A program made the translations under genes and the position numbers. Positions 33,429 through 41,340 of a stretch of DNA of 41,340 nucleotides are shown piece after piece. Positions within the stretch are counted from its first letter, which is position 1. Every line of letters starts with the position of its first letter. The stretch is from Verrucomicrobiaceae bacterium TMED86 (lineage in GTDB: Bacteria; Verrucomicrobiota; Verrucomicrobiia; Verrucomicrobiales; Akkermansiaceae), in the NCBI GenBank assembly GCA_002172625.1, contig NHEN01000128.1, forward strand, positions 6,943 to 48,282, written 5' to 3'. Under the pieces are notes generated by a model. The model had not been told where the DNA came from. It saw nothing but the letters and a program-made list of their open reading frames with translations, and made no database searches.

Positions 33429-34001
33429 TTACTTGCTTTCGAGAATCGCCTGGAGCTCGTAGGTGCGTTTTGTCTTCGGCGTTCCCGGACCATTGTATCC
33501 GAGGAGGCGGAAGGATTTTGGAGCGAGCTTCTTCTCTTTGAGCGTTACTTCGAGAGCAGCTTTGGCTTTCTCCATGTTGATGTCGTTATCGTCGCCCATC
33601 CAGGTGTAGCTGAGGACCTTCTCAGGCTTGATATCCTCGACGGCGATTTTACTGCCATCAGCTCCGATACTTCCGACTTCAGTGTTTTGGTAGAGGAAGG
33701 CCATGGAGGCGCGCTTCATCTTATCGTCCTTTTCCTCCAGGGCCATTTCGACGGGAGCAGTCATGGGGATATCTTTCTTTTTGATGTGCCCGAAGAGTCG
33801 CCAGAAGGACATGGTGTTGCCGCCTCCCTTGGTGATGGCGGCACGGTATTTTGGGTAGGATTTTTCGGCAACCTGATTGTAGGGACCAGGCTGGGGCCAG
33901 CCTTTGGGAAGGGGGGCTTCAGAGCTGTAGGAGGGAGTCACCGGGTCCTGGGCGTTGATGGCGCAGGAGGTGAGGAGCATGAAGGCGAAAAGTTTTTTCA
34001 T
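33429..34001 (-). CDS. SOUL family haem-binding lipoprotein
   Basis: The 190-residue product begins MKKLFAFMLLTSCAIN, a lipoprotein-type signal with Cys13. YPKYRAAITKGGG, FWRLFGHIKKKDIPMTAPVEM and SMAFLYQNTEVGS are the SOUL/HBP signature: the family binds haem or tetrapyrroles on a beta-barrel surface. It starts 45 bases after the FeoB-associated protein gene on the same strand, so it may belong to the feo transcript, and haem or iron capture in the periplasm would fit. SOUL-type proteins in bacteria are mostly uncharacterised; haem binding here is inferred. Confidence 0.85.
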   Translation of the reverse strand: MKKLFAFMLLTSCAINAQDPVTPSYSSEAPLPKGWPQPGPYNQVAEKSYPKYRAAITKGGGNTMSFWRLFGHIKKKDIPMTAPVEMALEEKDDKMKRASMAFLYQNTEVGSIGADGSKIAVEDIKPEKVLSYTWMGDDNDINMEKAKAALEVTLKEKKLAPKSFRLLGYNGPGTPKTKRTYELQAILESK

Positions 34002-34046
34002 CGGAGCTGAGAATTAAGCACCGATTTCTTCATCCGCAAGGGGGGG

Positions 34047-34163
34047 CTATCTTTTAGGGCACTTGCAATCGCGGCCACAGGATTTGGACGATTTCTTTTT
34101 CGCGAGGAAAAGAATGATCGTGAGGATGACGACCGTGAGGGCTGCTGGAGTTTGCCAATCCAT
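34047..34163 (-). CDS. FeoB-associated Cys-rich small membrane protein
   Basis: The 38-residue product MDWQTPAALTVVILTIILFL..., with one membrane helix and a C-terminal KSCGRDCKCPKR tail, matches the FeoB-associated Cys-rich protein type (PF12669). Three cysteines in the cytosolic tail could bind iron and assist FeoB. Its ATG overlaps the FeoB stop (TAATG), so translation is coupled. The longer frame upstream (to 34256) is out-of-frame feoB. The next gene on this strand is the SOUL protein. Confidence 0.82.
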   Translation of the reverse strand: MDWQTPAALTVVILTIILFLAKKKSSKSCGRDCKCPKR

Positions 34164-36148
34164 TAGGAATAGCCGATAAGTTTGCCGATTTGGTAGACGG
34201 CCAGGGCGGCGAGGTAGGCGAAGGCCGTCATGCCTCCGAGTTGGCCAAGGGCCCATTTCCAGGAACCGGTTTCACGTTTGACCACGGCGGTGGTGGGCAG
34301 GCACTGGAGGGCGTAGATGAAGAAGGCGAGAAGCGAGAGAGCGACCAGAGGAGTGAAGAGAGGTGAGCCGTCGGGTCGTTTGGCATTGGTGACGGTTTCG
34401 CGGACCGATTCGGGTTCATCGCTGTCGGCAGAGTAGGATACGGCAAGGCTGCTGACGAAGACTTCGCGGGCGGCGAAGGAGGTGAGCATGGCGGTTCCCA
34501 TGCGGGCGTCCCAACCGAGGGGAGAGACGATGGGCTCGATGAGTTTCCCGGCGCGGCCCATTGCGGAGTTTTCCTGTTGGACCACAGGGTCATCGGAATT
34601 GCTTTTGGGATAGGTGCCAAGAAACCAGAGGAGGATACTGATGCCGAGAATGAGCGTTCCGGCTTTCTTAACGAAGGAGAAGGCGCGCTCCCAGACCTGA
34701 TGGAATACATGACTCCACTGGGGTTTTTGATAGGGAGGAAGTTCCAGGAGGAATTGTGGTGGTTCGGTAGCGCCGAGGCGGGGTTTGAGGAACTTGGCGG
34801 CAAGGAGTGCGGTGATAGTGCCGACGGCGTAAATCCCGAACATGATGGCGGTTTGAGAAAGGCTTCCGGTGACGAGGAACGGGACCAGCATGACGTAGAC
34901 CGGAAGGCGGGCTGAGCAGGAGGTCCAAGGAAGGATAAGGATGGTAGCCAGGCGTTCCTTGGCGTTGGAAATGGTACGGGTAGCCATGACGCCGGGGATG
35001 GCACAGGCGTATCCGGAGAGGAGTGGGAGAAAGGATTTTCCGGAGAGACCCACTTTGCTCATGACACGATCCATCAGGTAGGCGGCGCGGGCCATGTAGC
35101 CGCTGCTTTCGAGCAGGCTGATAAAGAAAAAGAGAAGAACGATTTGTGGAAGGAAGATGAGGACGCCGCCAACTCCGGCGATGACGCCATCGACGATGAG
35201 GCTTTGGAAATCGCCTTCGCTCATCTTGCTGGTGATCCCCTCGCCGAGCGAGCCAAAGGCTCCGTCGATCCAGTCCATCGGGATGGAGGCGAATTCGAAG
35301 ATAGTCCAAAAGACCGTAAACATGATTCCGGTGAAGAGGAACCAGCCTTTGATGGGATGAAGGGCGTGGGCGTCGATTTTGTCAGTGAGATCCTGGGCGG
35401 AGTCGTCGGGGCGTTGCAGTCCGGCTTCGACGGCGCGTTGGATGAACTCGGTGCGCTTCTTGACGATGAATTGTTCGGCTTCGGTGTCGGTATTGTCAGG
35501 GCAGGCGATACGCTGGATGCCGTGAGCTTCTGGTTTAGGTAATCCCTCTTCTTCGGCAACCTTGGTGGAGAGGGCGATGGATTCTTCCAACTCGGCGGGG
35601 CCTTTCCAAAGGCGACCGGGAGCGGATGGGAAGGGGAAGCGCAGAGCTTGTTTGAGTTGGACGATGCCGCGTTCGTTGAGCGCACTGAGCGGGACGAAAG
35701 GAACAGCGAAGTCTTCGCTCAGCGAAGTGGGGTCGATGCGGAGGCCCTGGGCTTCGGCACTATCTATTTTGTTGAGGGCAACGACAACGGAGTAGCCGAG
35801 ATCGATGACCTGGAGGAGAAGTTGAAGGTGGCGTTCGAGTTGGGTGGCATCGAGGACGCAGAGGATGAGATCGGGTGGGGTTTCGCCTTCCTGATCACCG
35901 AGGAGGAAATCGCGGGTGACTTCTTCGTCCGGGGAATTTGGGCTGAGAGAATAGCAACCGGGGAGATCGATGAGTTCGAACTGGTGTCCGTGCGGGGTGA
36001 AAAACTGGCCGGATTTTCGGGAGACGGTTGCCCCTGCGTAATTGCTGACCTTTTGGTTTTGCCCGGTGAGGGCGTTGAAAAGGGTGGTTTTTCCGGAATT
36101 GGGATTTCCGATCAGGGCGATATGGGCCTCGATGGAGGAAGAACTCAT
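34163..36148 (-). CDS. feoB: Ferrous iron transport GTPase/permease FeoB
   Basis: The 661-residue product joins an N-terminal G domain to a membrane permease. GNPNSGKTT (14-22) is G1, LIDLPGCYSLSP is G3 and ALNKIDS is G4, the standard FeoB layout; after about residue 230 come about eight to ten membrane segments with the two Gate-type Cys/Gly-rich parts (SFLPLLSGYACAIPGVMATR and LPWTSCSARLPVYVMLVPF). FeoB imports ferrous iron across the inner membrane and is driven or gated by GTP. The ATG at 36148 matches the FeoB N-terminus; the frame upstream is out-of-frame feoA. It follows feoA by 20 bases and overlaps the small Cys-rich protein gene. Length is slightly short of the E. coli 773 residues but usual for many lineages. 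Confidence 0.95.
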   Translation of the reverse strand: MSSSSIEAHIALIGNPNSGKTTLFNALTGQNQKVSNYAGATVSRKSGQFFTPHGHQFELIDLPGCYSLSPNSPDEEVTRDFLLGDQEGETPPDLILCVLDATQLERHLQLLLQVIDLGYSVVVALNKIDSAEAQGLRIDPTSLSEDFAVPFVPLSALNERGIVQLKQALRFPFPSAPGRLWKGPAELEESIALSTKVAEEEGLPKPEAHGIQRIACPDNTDTEAEQFIVKKRTEFIQRAVEAGLQRPDDSAQDLTDKIDAHALHPIKGWFLFTGIMFTVFWTIFEFASIPMDWIDGAFGSLGEGITSKMSEGDFQSLIVDGVIAGVGGVLIFLPQIVLLFFFISLLESSGYMARAAYLMDRVMSKVGLSGKSFLPLLSGYACAIPGVMATRTISNAKERLATILILPWTSCSARLPVYVMLVPFLVTGSLSQTAIMFGIYAVGTITALLAAKFLKPRLGATEPPQFLLELPPYQKPQWSHVFHQVWERAFSFVKKAGTLILGISILLWFLGTYPKSNSDDPVVQQENSAMGRAGKLIEPIVSPLGWDARMGTAMLTSFAAREVFVSSLAVSYSADSDEPESVRETVTNAKRPDGSPLFTPLVALSLLAFFIYALQCLPTTAVVKRETGSWKWALGQLGGMTAFAYLAALAVYQIGKLIGYS

Positions 36149-36168
36149 CGGAGAAAAAGTCGTTGAGT

Positions 36169-36417
36169 TTAGGCCGGAATGACCTGGATTTGGTCGGCGA
36201 GATCTTTGCTCAAGGCGAGGCGGGTCCCGCAAACGGTGCAGAGCATGTTGCGACCGTTGGTAAGCTTGCGGACGCGCATTTGCTCGCAAAAACCGATATC
36301 ACGTAGTTGGCGACAGGCCGGGCCATCAACGGCCCGGATCTGGAAATCACAACCCGTCGAAGCCTGACTGAGAGTCAGTGCGGAGTCACGTTCGAGATGG
36401 AGTGCGAGGTTGGACAT
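36169..36417 (-). CDS. feoA: FeoA domain protein
   Basis: This 82-residue protein has the SH3-like FeoA fold: SQASTGCDFQIRAVDG, then ACRQLRDIGFCEQMRVRKL and RNMLCTVCGTRLALSKDLADQIQV. FeoA binds and regulates FeoB. It is the first gene of the feoA-feoB-FeoB-associated unit, with a 23-bp imperfect palindrome upstream (36442-36464) that may be its operator. The pair CTVC is unusual but harmless for the fold. Start: ATG at 36417. Confidence 0.9.
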   Translation of the reverse strand: MSNLALHLERDSALTLSQASTGCDFQIRAVDGPACRQLRDIGFCEQMRVRKLTNGRNMLCTVCGTRLALSKDLADQIQVIPA

Positions 36418-36441
36418 GGAAGTCGTTAAAGAGAAGAAAGC

Positions 36442-36464
36442 TTATTGAGACTGCTTCGCAATAA
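36442..36464 (-). promoter_or_regulatory. Candidate iron-responsive operator upstream of feoA
   Basis: TTATTG and CAATAA flank a palindrome of 23 bases (symmetric at 16 of 22 paired positions, including the GA/TC inner pair), ending 25 bases before the feoA start. Its position suggests a metalloregulator site (Fur, DtxR or a local equivalent). It does not match the E. coli Fur consensus well. Identity of the regulator is unknown. Confidence 0.35.
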
Positions 36465-36658
36465 AAAACGACTCTGGAATGATGATTCTTTCAGGGAATT
36501 GAATGATTTGGGAGGGAATCTGGAAGCTGGAAGCAAGAAGGGGCCTTGAAAGGACCCAGTAGAGAGGGAGCCAGAGAGCTTCCTGAAATCGCAACAATTG
36601 TGGAGCGGATTCGGAAAGCGAAATTGAAGAGGGCGTTTTCCCGGTGAAGATATGGCGT

Positions 36659-36682
36659 ATCTGCTCGGTTTGGGGAGCAGAT
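36659..36682 (-). terminator. Perfect 8-bp hairpin after the metalloprotease-like gene
   Basis: ATCTGCTC and GAGCAGAT (8 pairs) surround an eight-base loop. It starts three bases after the stop at 36686. There is no T-run on the minus strand, so it may be a factor-assisted terminator or a 3' end-protecting stem. Confidence 0.45.
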
Positions 36683-36685
36683 GAA

Positions 36686-38032
36686 CTACTCGTTCTTTAA
36701 GACACGGTAGTATTTTTTGCTCCGCGCAGAAGCCGGGCCAAGCGGGTCGCTAAATCCTGCTTCCCCGTCCTTCCAGTCGCTTGTGGTTCCCTCGCTTGGG
36801 AAAGCGGGGGTGACGTTCATCCACTCTACCATATTTGTGGAAGTTTGGATGGTGTAGGAGGCGTCGACTTCGGATGGGAAGGTCAGGGTGACTGTTGCTC
36901 CAGGACCTTTGGTGAGGGTGACGTAGGAGACTTCGTTTTCAGGTGGGCGGGCGATCAGACTCCATCCGATGTCATTAATTGCCGCAACGTCGAGATTGGT
37001 GATTTCGAACCGCTCGCCGTGAATAATCCCGGGGACGAAGTCGAGAAGGTCAGGGGACGAGGGAGGAGGTGCAGTAGGGCGGGCCTGGAAGAGGAGGGGT
37101 TGTTGGGCATCGGGGCCCACGGTGCCAATGTAATTGGGGTTGCCGCCGCTGAAGATCTTGGAGGTATAGAATCCTCTGGCGAAGTATCTTTTCTGAGGAC
37201 CTTGCAATTCCAGACTGTCGATGGCGCCGCCATTTTCGGCCTGATACATCGCGAGGGTGAATGGTCCGCGGAACTCCGAGTTAACGATGGATTTGGTCCA
37301 ATCGGTGTAAAATAGTCCGACGCCGAGAGCATGTCCAATTTCAGCCAGGGCGACTGAGTAAAAGTCTTTGGTGTCTCCGGGGACCTCTGTGGTGTGGTCG
37401 AAGTGCCATTTTCTTTCCAGGGTGTTTGGATCGGCGTCCGAATTTTCATTGGAGTTAAAAGAGATGGAGGATCCCCAAGTGGGTAGGCTGAGGTTCCCGT
37501 TGTTAAATCCGCGATTGAGAAAGCTGTCCGGATCGTTGATAACGGCGGCGTAGTTGTTGCCGATAAGTCCTGCGGTCAGGGCGTCTTCCAGAAGGTTACG
37601 ACCTCCAACATAAATGACGAAGGTATCGGCGGGAATCGAGATGCCATTGCGATATTGATTGGCAGGGGGCCTCAAGCCAGGGCTGACAAATGAGTCTGTC
37701 CCGGCGGATGCGGCCGAACTTGCTTCATAGACTTCAAAAATTGCTGTTGGATTTTCGACTCCGGCGGTGAAGTTGGACGGATCGGGGAAAGAGAGGCGAA
37801 TGTCAGCGGTGGGGTGATCGTTTACAAGGACAGGCTGAAGTGTCTGGGTGATGATTGAGCTCCAGCGGGATGCGGCGGCTTCAAGGGCGGATCTGGCCTT
37901 GGTTGCTCCGGTGGCGCCACCGGGGTTTCCAGAGGCGGAGAAGAAATTATTGGAGTCCAGACTGTAGTCTATTTGAATGGTCAGAGCATTCAAGGGGAGG
38001 CAGATGGTGAAAAGGAGAGCGGTGAAGCGCAT
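36686..38032 (-). CDS. Secreted metalloprotease-like protein with degenerate zinc motif
   Basis: The 448-residue product has a signal peptide (MRFTALLFTICLPLNALT) and an N-terminal region like the matrixin/NF038122 proteases: substrate-groove sequence ARSALEAAASRWSSIITQ, then SVALAEIGHALGVGLFYTD at 226-244. The expected HExxH reads AEIGH (Ala230, Glu231, His234), so the first zinc-binding His is lost, and no third His or Asp at the usual place is evident. Residues about 370-448 form a separate domain of the type 'YTIQTSTNMVEWMNV' common at the C-terminus of verrucomicrobial exported proteins. It may be an inactive paralogue of the 22216 protease. No PEP-CTERM tail. Confidence 0.72.
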   Translation of the reverse strand: MRFTALLFTICLPLNALTIQIDYSLDSNNFFSASGNPGGATGATKARSALEAAASRWSSIITQTLQPVLVNDHPTADIRLSFPDPSNFTAGVENPTAIFEVYEASSAASAGTDSFVSPGLRPPANQYRNGISIPADTFVIYVGGRNLLEDALTAGLIGNNYAAVINDPDSFLNRGFNNGNLSLPTWGSSISFNSNENSDADPNTLERKWHFDHTTEVPGDTKDFYSVALAEIGHALGVGLFYTDWTKSIVNSEFRGPFTLAMYQAENGGAIDSLELQGPQKRYFARGFYTSKIFSGGNPNYIGTVGPDAQQPLLFQARPTAPPPSSPDLLDFVPGIIHGERFEITNLDVAAINDIGWSLIARPPENEVSYVTLTKGPGATVTLTFPSEVDASYTIQTSTNMVEWMNVTPAFPSEGTTSDWKDGEAGFSDPLGPASARSKKYYRVLKNE

Positions 38033-38171
38033 GGCGGAGTTGTGACAAGATCAGGGATAAGGAACAATCACGAAAACACATTCGCTGGTAGCTGAGAGTG
38101 ATTTCAGTGTCGAAATTGATAATAGCACCATTCTTTTAAAGATAAGCCGCCAAATTACGTGAGAAGAAAAT

Positions 38172-39758
38172 TTAAGCGGGTGACGGTCCGCCATAGAGAA
38201 TATCCTTGCTCGCTCCGTCCTGATAGGATCGGAAGTTCTCGATGAAAAGATCGGCGAGGTTTCGGGCATTTGCGTCGTAGTCTCCCGAATTGCTCCAGCA
38301 TTCCCTGGGGATCAAGACGCTCGAGGGCACTTCGGGGCACTCGGAGATCATCTCGAATCCGAAGACGGGATCGGTTTTCGTGGGGGCGGTAGCGAGTATG
38401 CCATTGTAGATTGCTTCAACGATAGCGCGGGAGTATTTGAGTTTGATCCGCTCTCCTTCACCATAGCCCCCGCCGATCCAACCGGTATTGACGAGCCAGA
38501 CATTGACATCGTGCTCCCTCATTTTTTCGGCGAGAAGCTCGGCATAGCGGGATGGGTGCATGACAAGAAAGGGGGCGCCAAAGCAGGCTGAAAAGGTGGC
38601 CTCTGGCTCGGTTACGCCCATTTCAGTTCCGGCAACCTTGGCGGTGTATCCGGAGATGAAGTGATACATGGCCTGGGATGGGTTGAGTTTGGCAACGGGG
38701 GGAAGGACGCCAAAGGCATCGCAGGTGAGGAAGATGAGATCCGTGGGGTGGCCGGCGAGGCATGGGAGTTGGGCGTTCTTGATGAATTCGATGGGATAGG
38801 CTCCGCGGGTATTCTGGGTGATGGAGGTGTCGTGGAAATCGACGACGTAGTTTTTATCATGGACGACATTTTCAAGGACGGCACCGTAGTGGAGGGCATG
38901 GAAAATATCGGGTTCGGTTTCCTGGCTAAGATCGATGGCTTTGGCGTAACACCCTCCTTCGATATTGAAGATGCCCTTGTTGGTCCAGACATGTTCGTCG
39001 TCACCTATAAGCTTGCGGTTCGGATCGGCGGAGAGGGTGGTTTTTCCGGTGCCGGAGAGCCCGAAGAGGACGGCGCTGCGATTTGATTCGGGGTCGGCCG
39101 TGGCCGAACAGTGCATGGAGAGGTGTCCCTTCAAGGGCATGAGGTAGTGCATCAGGGTGAAGACTCCCTTTTTCATTTCACCGGCATATTCCGTCCCCAG
39201 AATGACCATTTCCTGATCTTCGAAGCAGACATCAATGGAGGTCTTGGAGGTCATGCCTTCGGTGAGGCGGTTGGCCGGGAATCGTCCGGCATTGTAGATC
39301 GTGAAATCAGGTTCTCCAAAGTCTGCCAATTCTTCCGCTGTCGGAGTGATAAGCATGATCTGCATGAAAAGGGCATGGTAGGGTCGGGTGCAGATAACGC
39401 GCACTTTGATGCGTTCGTCGGGATCCCATCCGGCGAAGGCGTCGATGACGTAGAGGTGCTCGCAGGTATTGAGGTAATCCTTGGCTCGTTCGCGATTGAT
39501 TTCGAAAGTGTGTTCGTCGATGGGGATGTTGATGTCGCCCCACCAGACGACATTCTCCGAGGCCGCATTTTTGGTGATGCGTTTATCTTTGGGGGAGCGT
39601 CCGGTTTTTTCTCCGGAGTAAGCGATGAGTGCCCCGAGGTCTGAGAGGCTGGTGGATTTCTCGTAACGAATAGCCTCCATGTAGAGACTTGAGACTGGGG
39701 GGTTTCTGATGATGGTTGCAGATTCGATTCCGTAGGCGGATAGGTCGATCAATTCCAT
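38172..39758 (-). CDS. pckA: Phosphoenolpyruvate carboxykinase (ATP)
   Basis: This 528-residue enzyme forms phosphoenolpyruvate from oxaloacetate and ATP, the first committed step of gluconeogenesis. GEKTGRSPKDKR, VICTRPYHALFMQ, LGTEYAGEMKKGVFT and the P-loop GLSGTGKTTLSADP are family signatures; GDDEHVW is the kinase-2 Asp motif; FISGYTAKVAGTE and GERIKLKYSR contact substrate. It is the ATP-dependent, not the GTP-dependent, type. The ATG at 39758 (MELIDLSAYG) is used rather than a TTG two codons upstream. It stands alone between a metalloprotease-like gene and an unknown secreted protein. Confidence 0.96.
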   Translation of the reverse strand: MELIDLSAYGIESATIIRNPPVSSLYMEAIRYEKSTSLSDLGALIAYSGEKTGRSPKDKRITKNAASENVVWWGDINIPIDEHTFEINRERAKDYLNTCEHLYVIDAFAGWDPDERIKVRVICTRPYHALFMQIMLITPTAEELADFGEPDFTIYNAGRFPANRLTEGMTSKTSIDVCFEDQEMVILGTEYAGEMKKGVFTLMHYLMPLKGHLSMHCSATADPESNRSAVLFGLSGTGKTTLSADPNRKLIGDDEHVWTNKGIFNIEGGCYAKAIDLSQETEPDIFHALHYGAVLENVVHDKNYVVDFHDTSITQNTRGAYPIEFIKNAQLPCLAGHPTDLIFLTCDAFGVLPPVAKLNPSQAMYHFISGYTAKVAGTEMGVTEPEATFSACFGAPFLVMHPSRYAELLAEKMREHDVNVWLVNTGWIGGGYGEGERIKLKYSRAIVEAIYNGILATAPTKTDPVFGFEMISECPEVPSSVLIPRECWSNSGDYDANARNLADLFIENFRSYQDGASKDILYGGPSPA

Positions 39759-39827
39759 GTGCAAGGCCTAGCATCCGGGATGCCAAGTCGGAAGGGAGAA
39801 TTCCATCCCGGGTGCTTTTGGTGTCGG

Positions 39828-40784
39828 CTATTTGATGCGAAGACTCTGGGCGCAGCGCATCAGGACGGGTTTAAATTTTTTGGTGAGGAAATCGACGTCG
39901 TGATCATCTCTCAAAGCGAAGGAAAGTTGCAGAAGGATGAAGTGCTCTCCCTGGTAGGCGGCGAACTGCATGACGCGTGCTTTGGGAGGTCCATCGTCCT
40001 GAATGTCGTAGATCGAAAAGCCTCCTTTGGTCTCGGTAAAGTCGACTTCCGCTGCGGAAATGATTTTCGTGTTTTTGGGAATGAGAAGCTTTGCCTGTTC
40101 GACCGGGGAATGCTTGGCGTATTCCTGCTCGTATAGTTGAGGAGCCACCGGGATCGCGGTGAGTGACATCGTGCAGATTCCATAGCCCGCTTTGTGCACC
40201 ACGCCGATCAGGTTGCGGGGATTCTTCATTTCCCGGGGTTTCCAGCTGCCGGGGAAAAACATAGAGAAGGTTTTTCCCCCGCTGCGTTTTTCGATGGGTT
40301 GGAGCCATCCGTCTTCGATTTCTTTGGTGGGCGTCTCGATATATTCGGGATGAAGTGAAACCAGAATGCGGAGGATGTCTGTGGGGACCAAGCCGTCTTT
40401 GACCTTGGCGTATTGTTTGGCCATGGTCTGGGCTTTTTTTTGGGTTAATGGAACGCTCAGGTCGTTCTTGGCGATTTGCTGGCGGAGATCCTGCTCAGTT
40501 TTATCCATTTTGTTGCCGAGCCGTTCACCGACCTCCTTTTTGAGGGCGGCGATAGCCGTGCCAAGGGAAGATTTTTTTTGTTCGGCGATGACTTGGTCAA
40601 CATCAGGCGCAAGTTCCGGGAATTGCCTGGCGACTGCTTTCAACGCTTCCTCTTGGACGATGACAAAATTATAGGCTTTGACCAAATCTTCGAAATAGCG
40701 CTCTTCGAGCGAGCGTTCCTTCTCCTGTCCATTCAGGAGAGAAATGGAGAGGAGGGTTAGGATGAAGAGCCGAAAGGTGAGCAT
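39828..40784 (-). CDS. Secreted protein of unknown function
   Basis: I do not recognise this 318-residue product. It has a signal peptide (MLTFRLFILTLLSISLLNG), a helical charged region at about 20-130 with likely coiled-coil parts (AAIALKKEVGERLGNKMDKT is not exact; the region is rich in Lys, Glu and Ala), and a beta-rich C-terminal half including GWLQPIEKRSGGKTFSMFFP and FAAYQGEHFILLQLSFALRD. It may be periplasmic. The start at 40784 (ATG) was chosen as the first codon of the signal peptide; the frame is open further up. Upstream, 48 bases away, is fabZ on the same strand. Confidence 0.7.
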   Translation of the reverse strand: MLTFRLFILTLLSISLLNGQEKERSLEERYFEDLVKAYNFVIVQEEALKAVARQFPELAPDVDQVIAEQKKSSLGTAIAALKKEVGERLGNKMDKTEQDLRQQIAKNDLSVPLTQKKAQTMAKQYAKVKDGLVPTDILRILVSLHPEYIETPTKEIEDGWLQPIEKRSGGKTFSMFFPGSWKPREMKNPRNLIGVVHKAGYGICTMSLTAIPVAPQLYEQEYAKHSPVEQAKLLIPKNTKIISAAEVDFTETKGGFSIYDIQDDGPPKARVMQFAAYQGEHFILLQLSFALRDDHDVDFLTKKFKPVLMRCAQSLRIK

Positions 40785-40832
40785 GATGATGAAATGTAGA
40801 TTCCATCTACCGACGGTCAAGTATCACGGCGG

Positions 40833-41340
40833 TTAGGCGTCCATTACGGCGAACTTGAGTTCTGCACTGGAGACGATTTCGCCATTTACCGAACAGGTGG
40901 CGATGGCTTGACCGATGTTACGGCGGAGCTTCGTGATTTCGGCGTCGATGAAAAGAGTGTCACCCGGAACCACTGGTTTGCGGAATTTGACGGAATCGGC
41001 GCTGAGAAAGTAGCCAATCTTCCCTTGGTTATCAGGCATGCGCATGATGAGAATGGAGGCTGTTTGTGCCATCGCTTCCAGTTGCAGGACTCCCGGCATG
41101 ACGGGGTGTCCGGGGAAGTGTCCCTGGAAGAATTCCTCGTTCATGGTGAGATTCTTGATCGCGGTGCATTTCATCTCGGAAGAGAAACCGGTGACGCGAT
41201 CGATGAGGAGGAAGGGGTAGCGGTGGGGGAGGATTTTGAGGATGTCCTTGATGTCGAGAACCGCTTCGGCCTCGGGAAGTTTGACCGGAGGAACCATCGC
41301 GCGCATCGCGGCGTAGTTTTTTTGGAGAGCCTTGGCTGCT
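40833..41340 (-). CDS. fabZ: 3-hydroxyacyl-ACP dehydratase FabZ, probably the C-terminal half of an LpxC-FabZ fusion (runs off right edge)
   Basis: The visible part is a FabZ hot-dog domain: LKILPHRYPFLLIDRV, GHFPGHPVMPGVLQLEAMAQ with the catalytic His and Glu, and VKFRKPVVPGD. It dehydrates 3-hydroxyacyl-ACP in fatty acid and lipid A precursor synthesis. The frame has no stop upstream of the ATG at 41306: it continues through AAKALQKNYAAM to the edge. That extension resembles the linker between LpxC and FabZ in the known bifunctional proteins of Bacteroidota and other groups, so the gene probably starts beyond the window. If a stand-alone FabZ, it would start at 41306 or 41297 and have 157 or 154 residues. 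Confidence 0.88.
   Translation of the reverse strand, partial: AAKALQKNYAAMRAMVPPVKLPEAEAVLDIKDILKILPHRYPFLLIDRVTGFSSEMKCTAIKNLTMNEEFFQGHFPGHPVMPGVLQLEAMAQTASILIMRMPDNQGKIGYFLSADSVKFRKPVVPGDTLFIDAEITKLRRNIGQAIATCSVNGEIVSSAELKFAVMDA

Noticed and set aside
36442-36464. Classical Fur box
   Set aside because: The palindrome does not fit the GATAATGATAATCATTATC pattern; kept only as an unspecified operator candidate.
1-41340. tRNA, rRNA, CRISPR array, prophage, insertion sequence
   Set aside because: Looked for in gaps between genes; no cloverleaf, spaced direct repeats, integrase or transposase was seen.

Overview
The window looks like a chromosomal segment of a Verrucomicrobiota bacterium, probably Verrucomicrobiales. 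Several independent traits point there: a large PVC-type dehydrogenase with HEAT repeats and a C-terminal cytochrome c (10373-13033), secreted formylglycine sulfatases, a PEP-CTERM metalloprotease, LL-diaminopimelate aminotransferase (DapL), a PQQ-like beta-propeller protein, a probable LpxC-FabZ fusion and few recognisable Shine-Dalgarno sites. No rRNA, tRNA, CRISPR array, prophage or insertion sequence was seen. The taxonomic call is inference from gene content.

Layout. 1-3653 (-): N-terminal two thirds of an alpha-2-macroglobulin, running off the left edge. 3763-5962 (+): secreted esterase, a long inverted repeat, dapL and its terminator. 6034-13033 (-): PQQ-like propeller protein, PUR-family protein, tRNA-dihydrouridine synthase coupled to a DUF58 protein, and the cytochrome-c dehydrogenase. 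13123-14553 (+): sulfatase. 14673-15323 (-): DUF4349 lipoprotein.

15610-20974 (+) is the most unusual part. It is a compact gene string whose first five genes overlap or are spaced by at most two bases: HemN/HemW-like radical SAM protein, UbiC-like chorismate lyase, flavin-dependent halogenase-like oxidoreductase, GT4 glycosyltransferase and hot-dog thioesterase. A small DMT-type membrane protein follows. The family content suggests a modified, glycosylated hydroxybenzoate-derived metabolite. I do not recognise it as a described pathway.

21223-22170 (+) is an unknown single-pass membrane protein and 22216-23280 (-) a PEP-CTERM metalloprotease. 26495-23348 (-) is a run of selD, a PAP2 membrane enzyme and a sulfatase; selD has an in-frame UGA followed by a well-placed SECIS-like hairpin, so it is itself a selenoprotein gene. 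26632-26828 (+) is a small lipoprotein gene with an apparent frameshift. 26925-29124 (+) is a coupled GT2 and GT-C-like pair, meeting end to end a membrane-anchored LTA-synthase-like sulfatase-fold protein (29129-31279, -).

31489-32903 (-) is argF translationally coupled to a GtrA-family gene. 33101-33298 (+) is a decayed alpha/beta-hydrolase fragment. 33429-36417 (-) is an iron block: feoA, feoB, a FeoB-associated small Cys-rich protein and a SOUL haem-binding protein. 36686-38032 (-) is a metalloprotease-like protein whose zinc-site first His is Ala. pckA, a secreted unknown protein and FabZ (probably fused to LpxC beyond the right edge) close the window.
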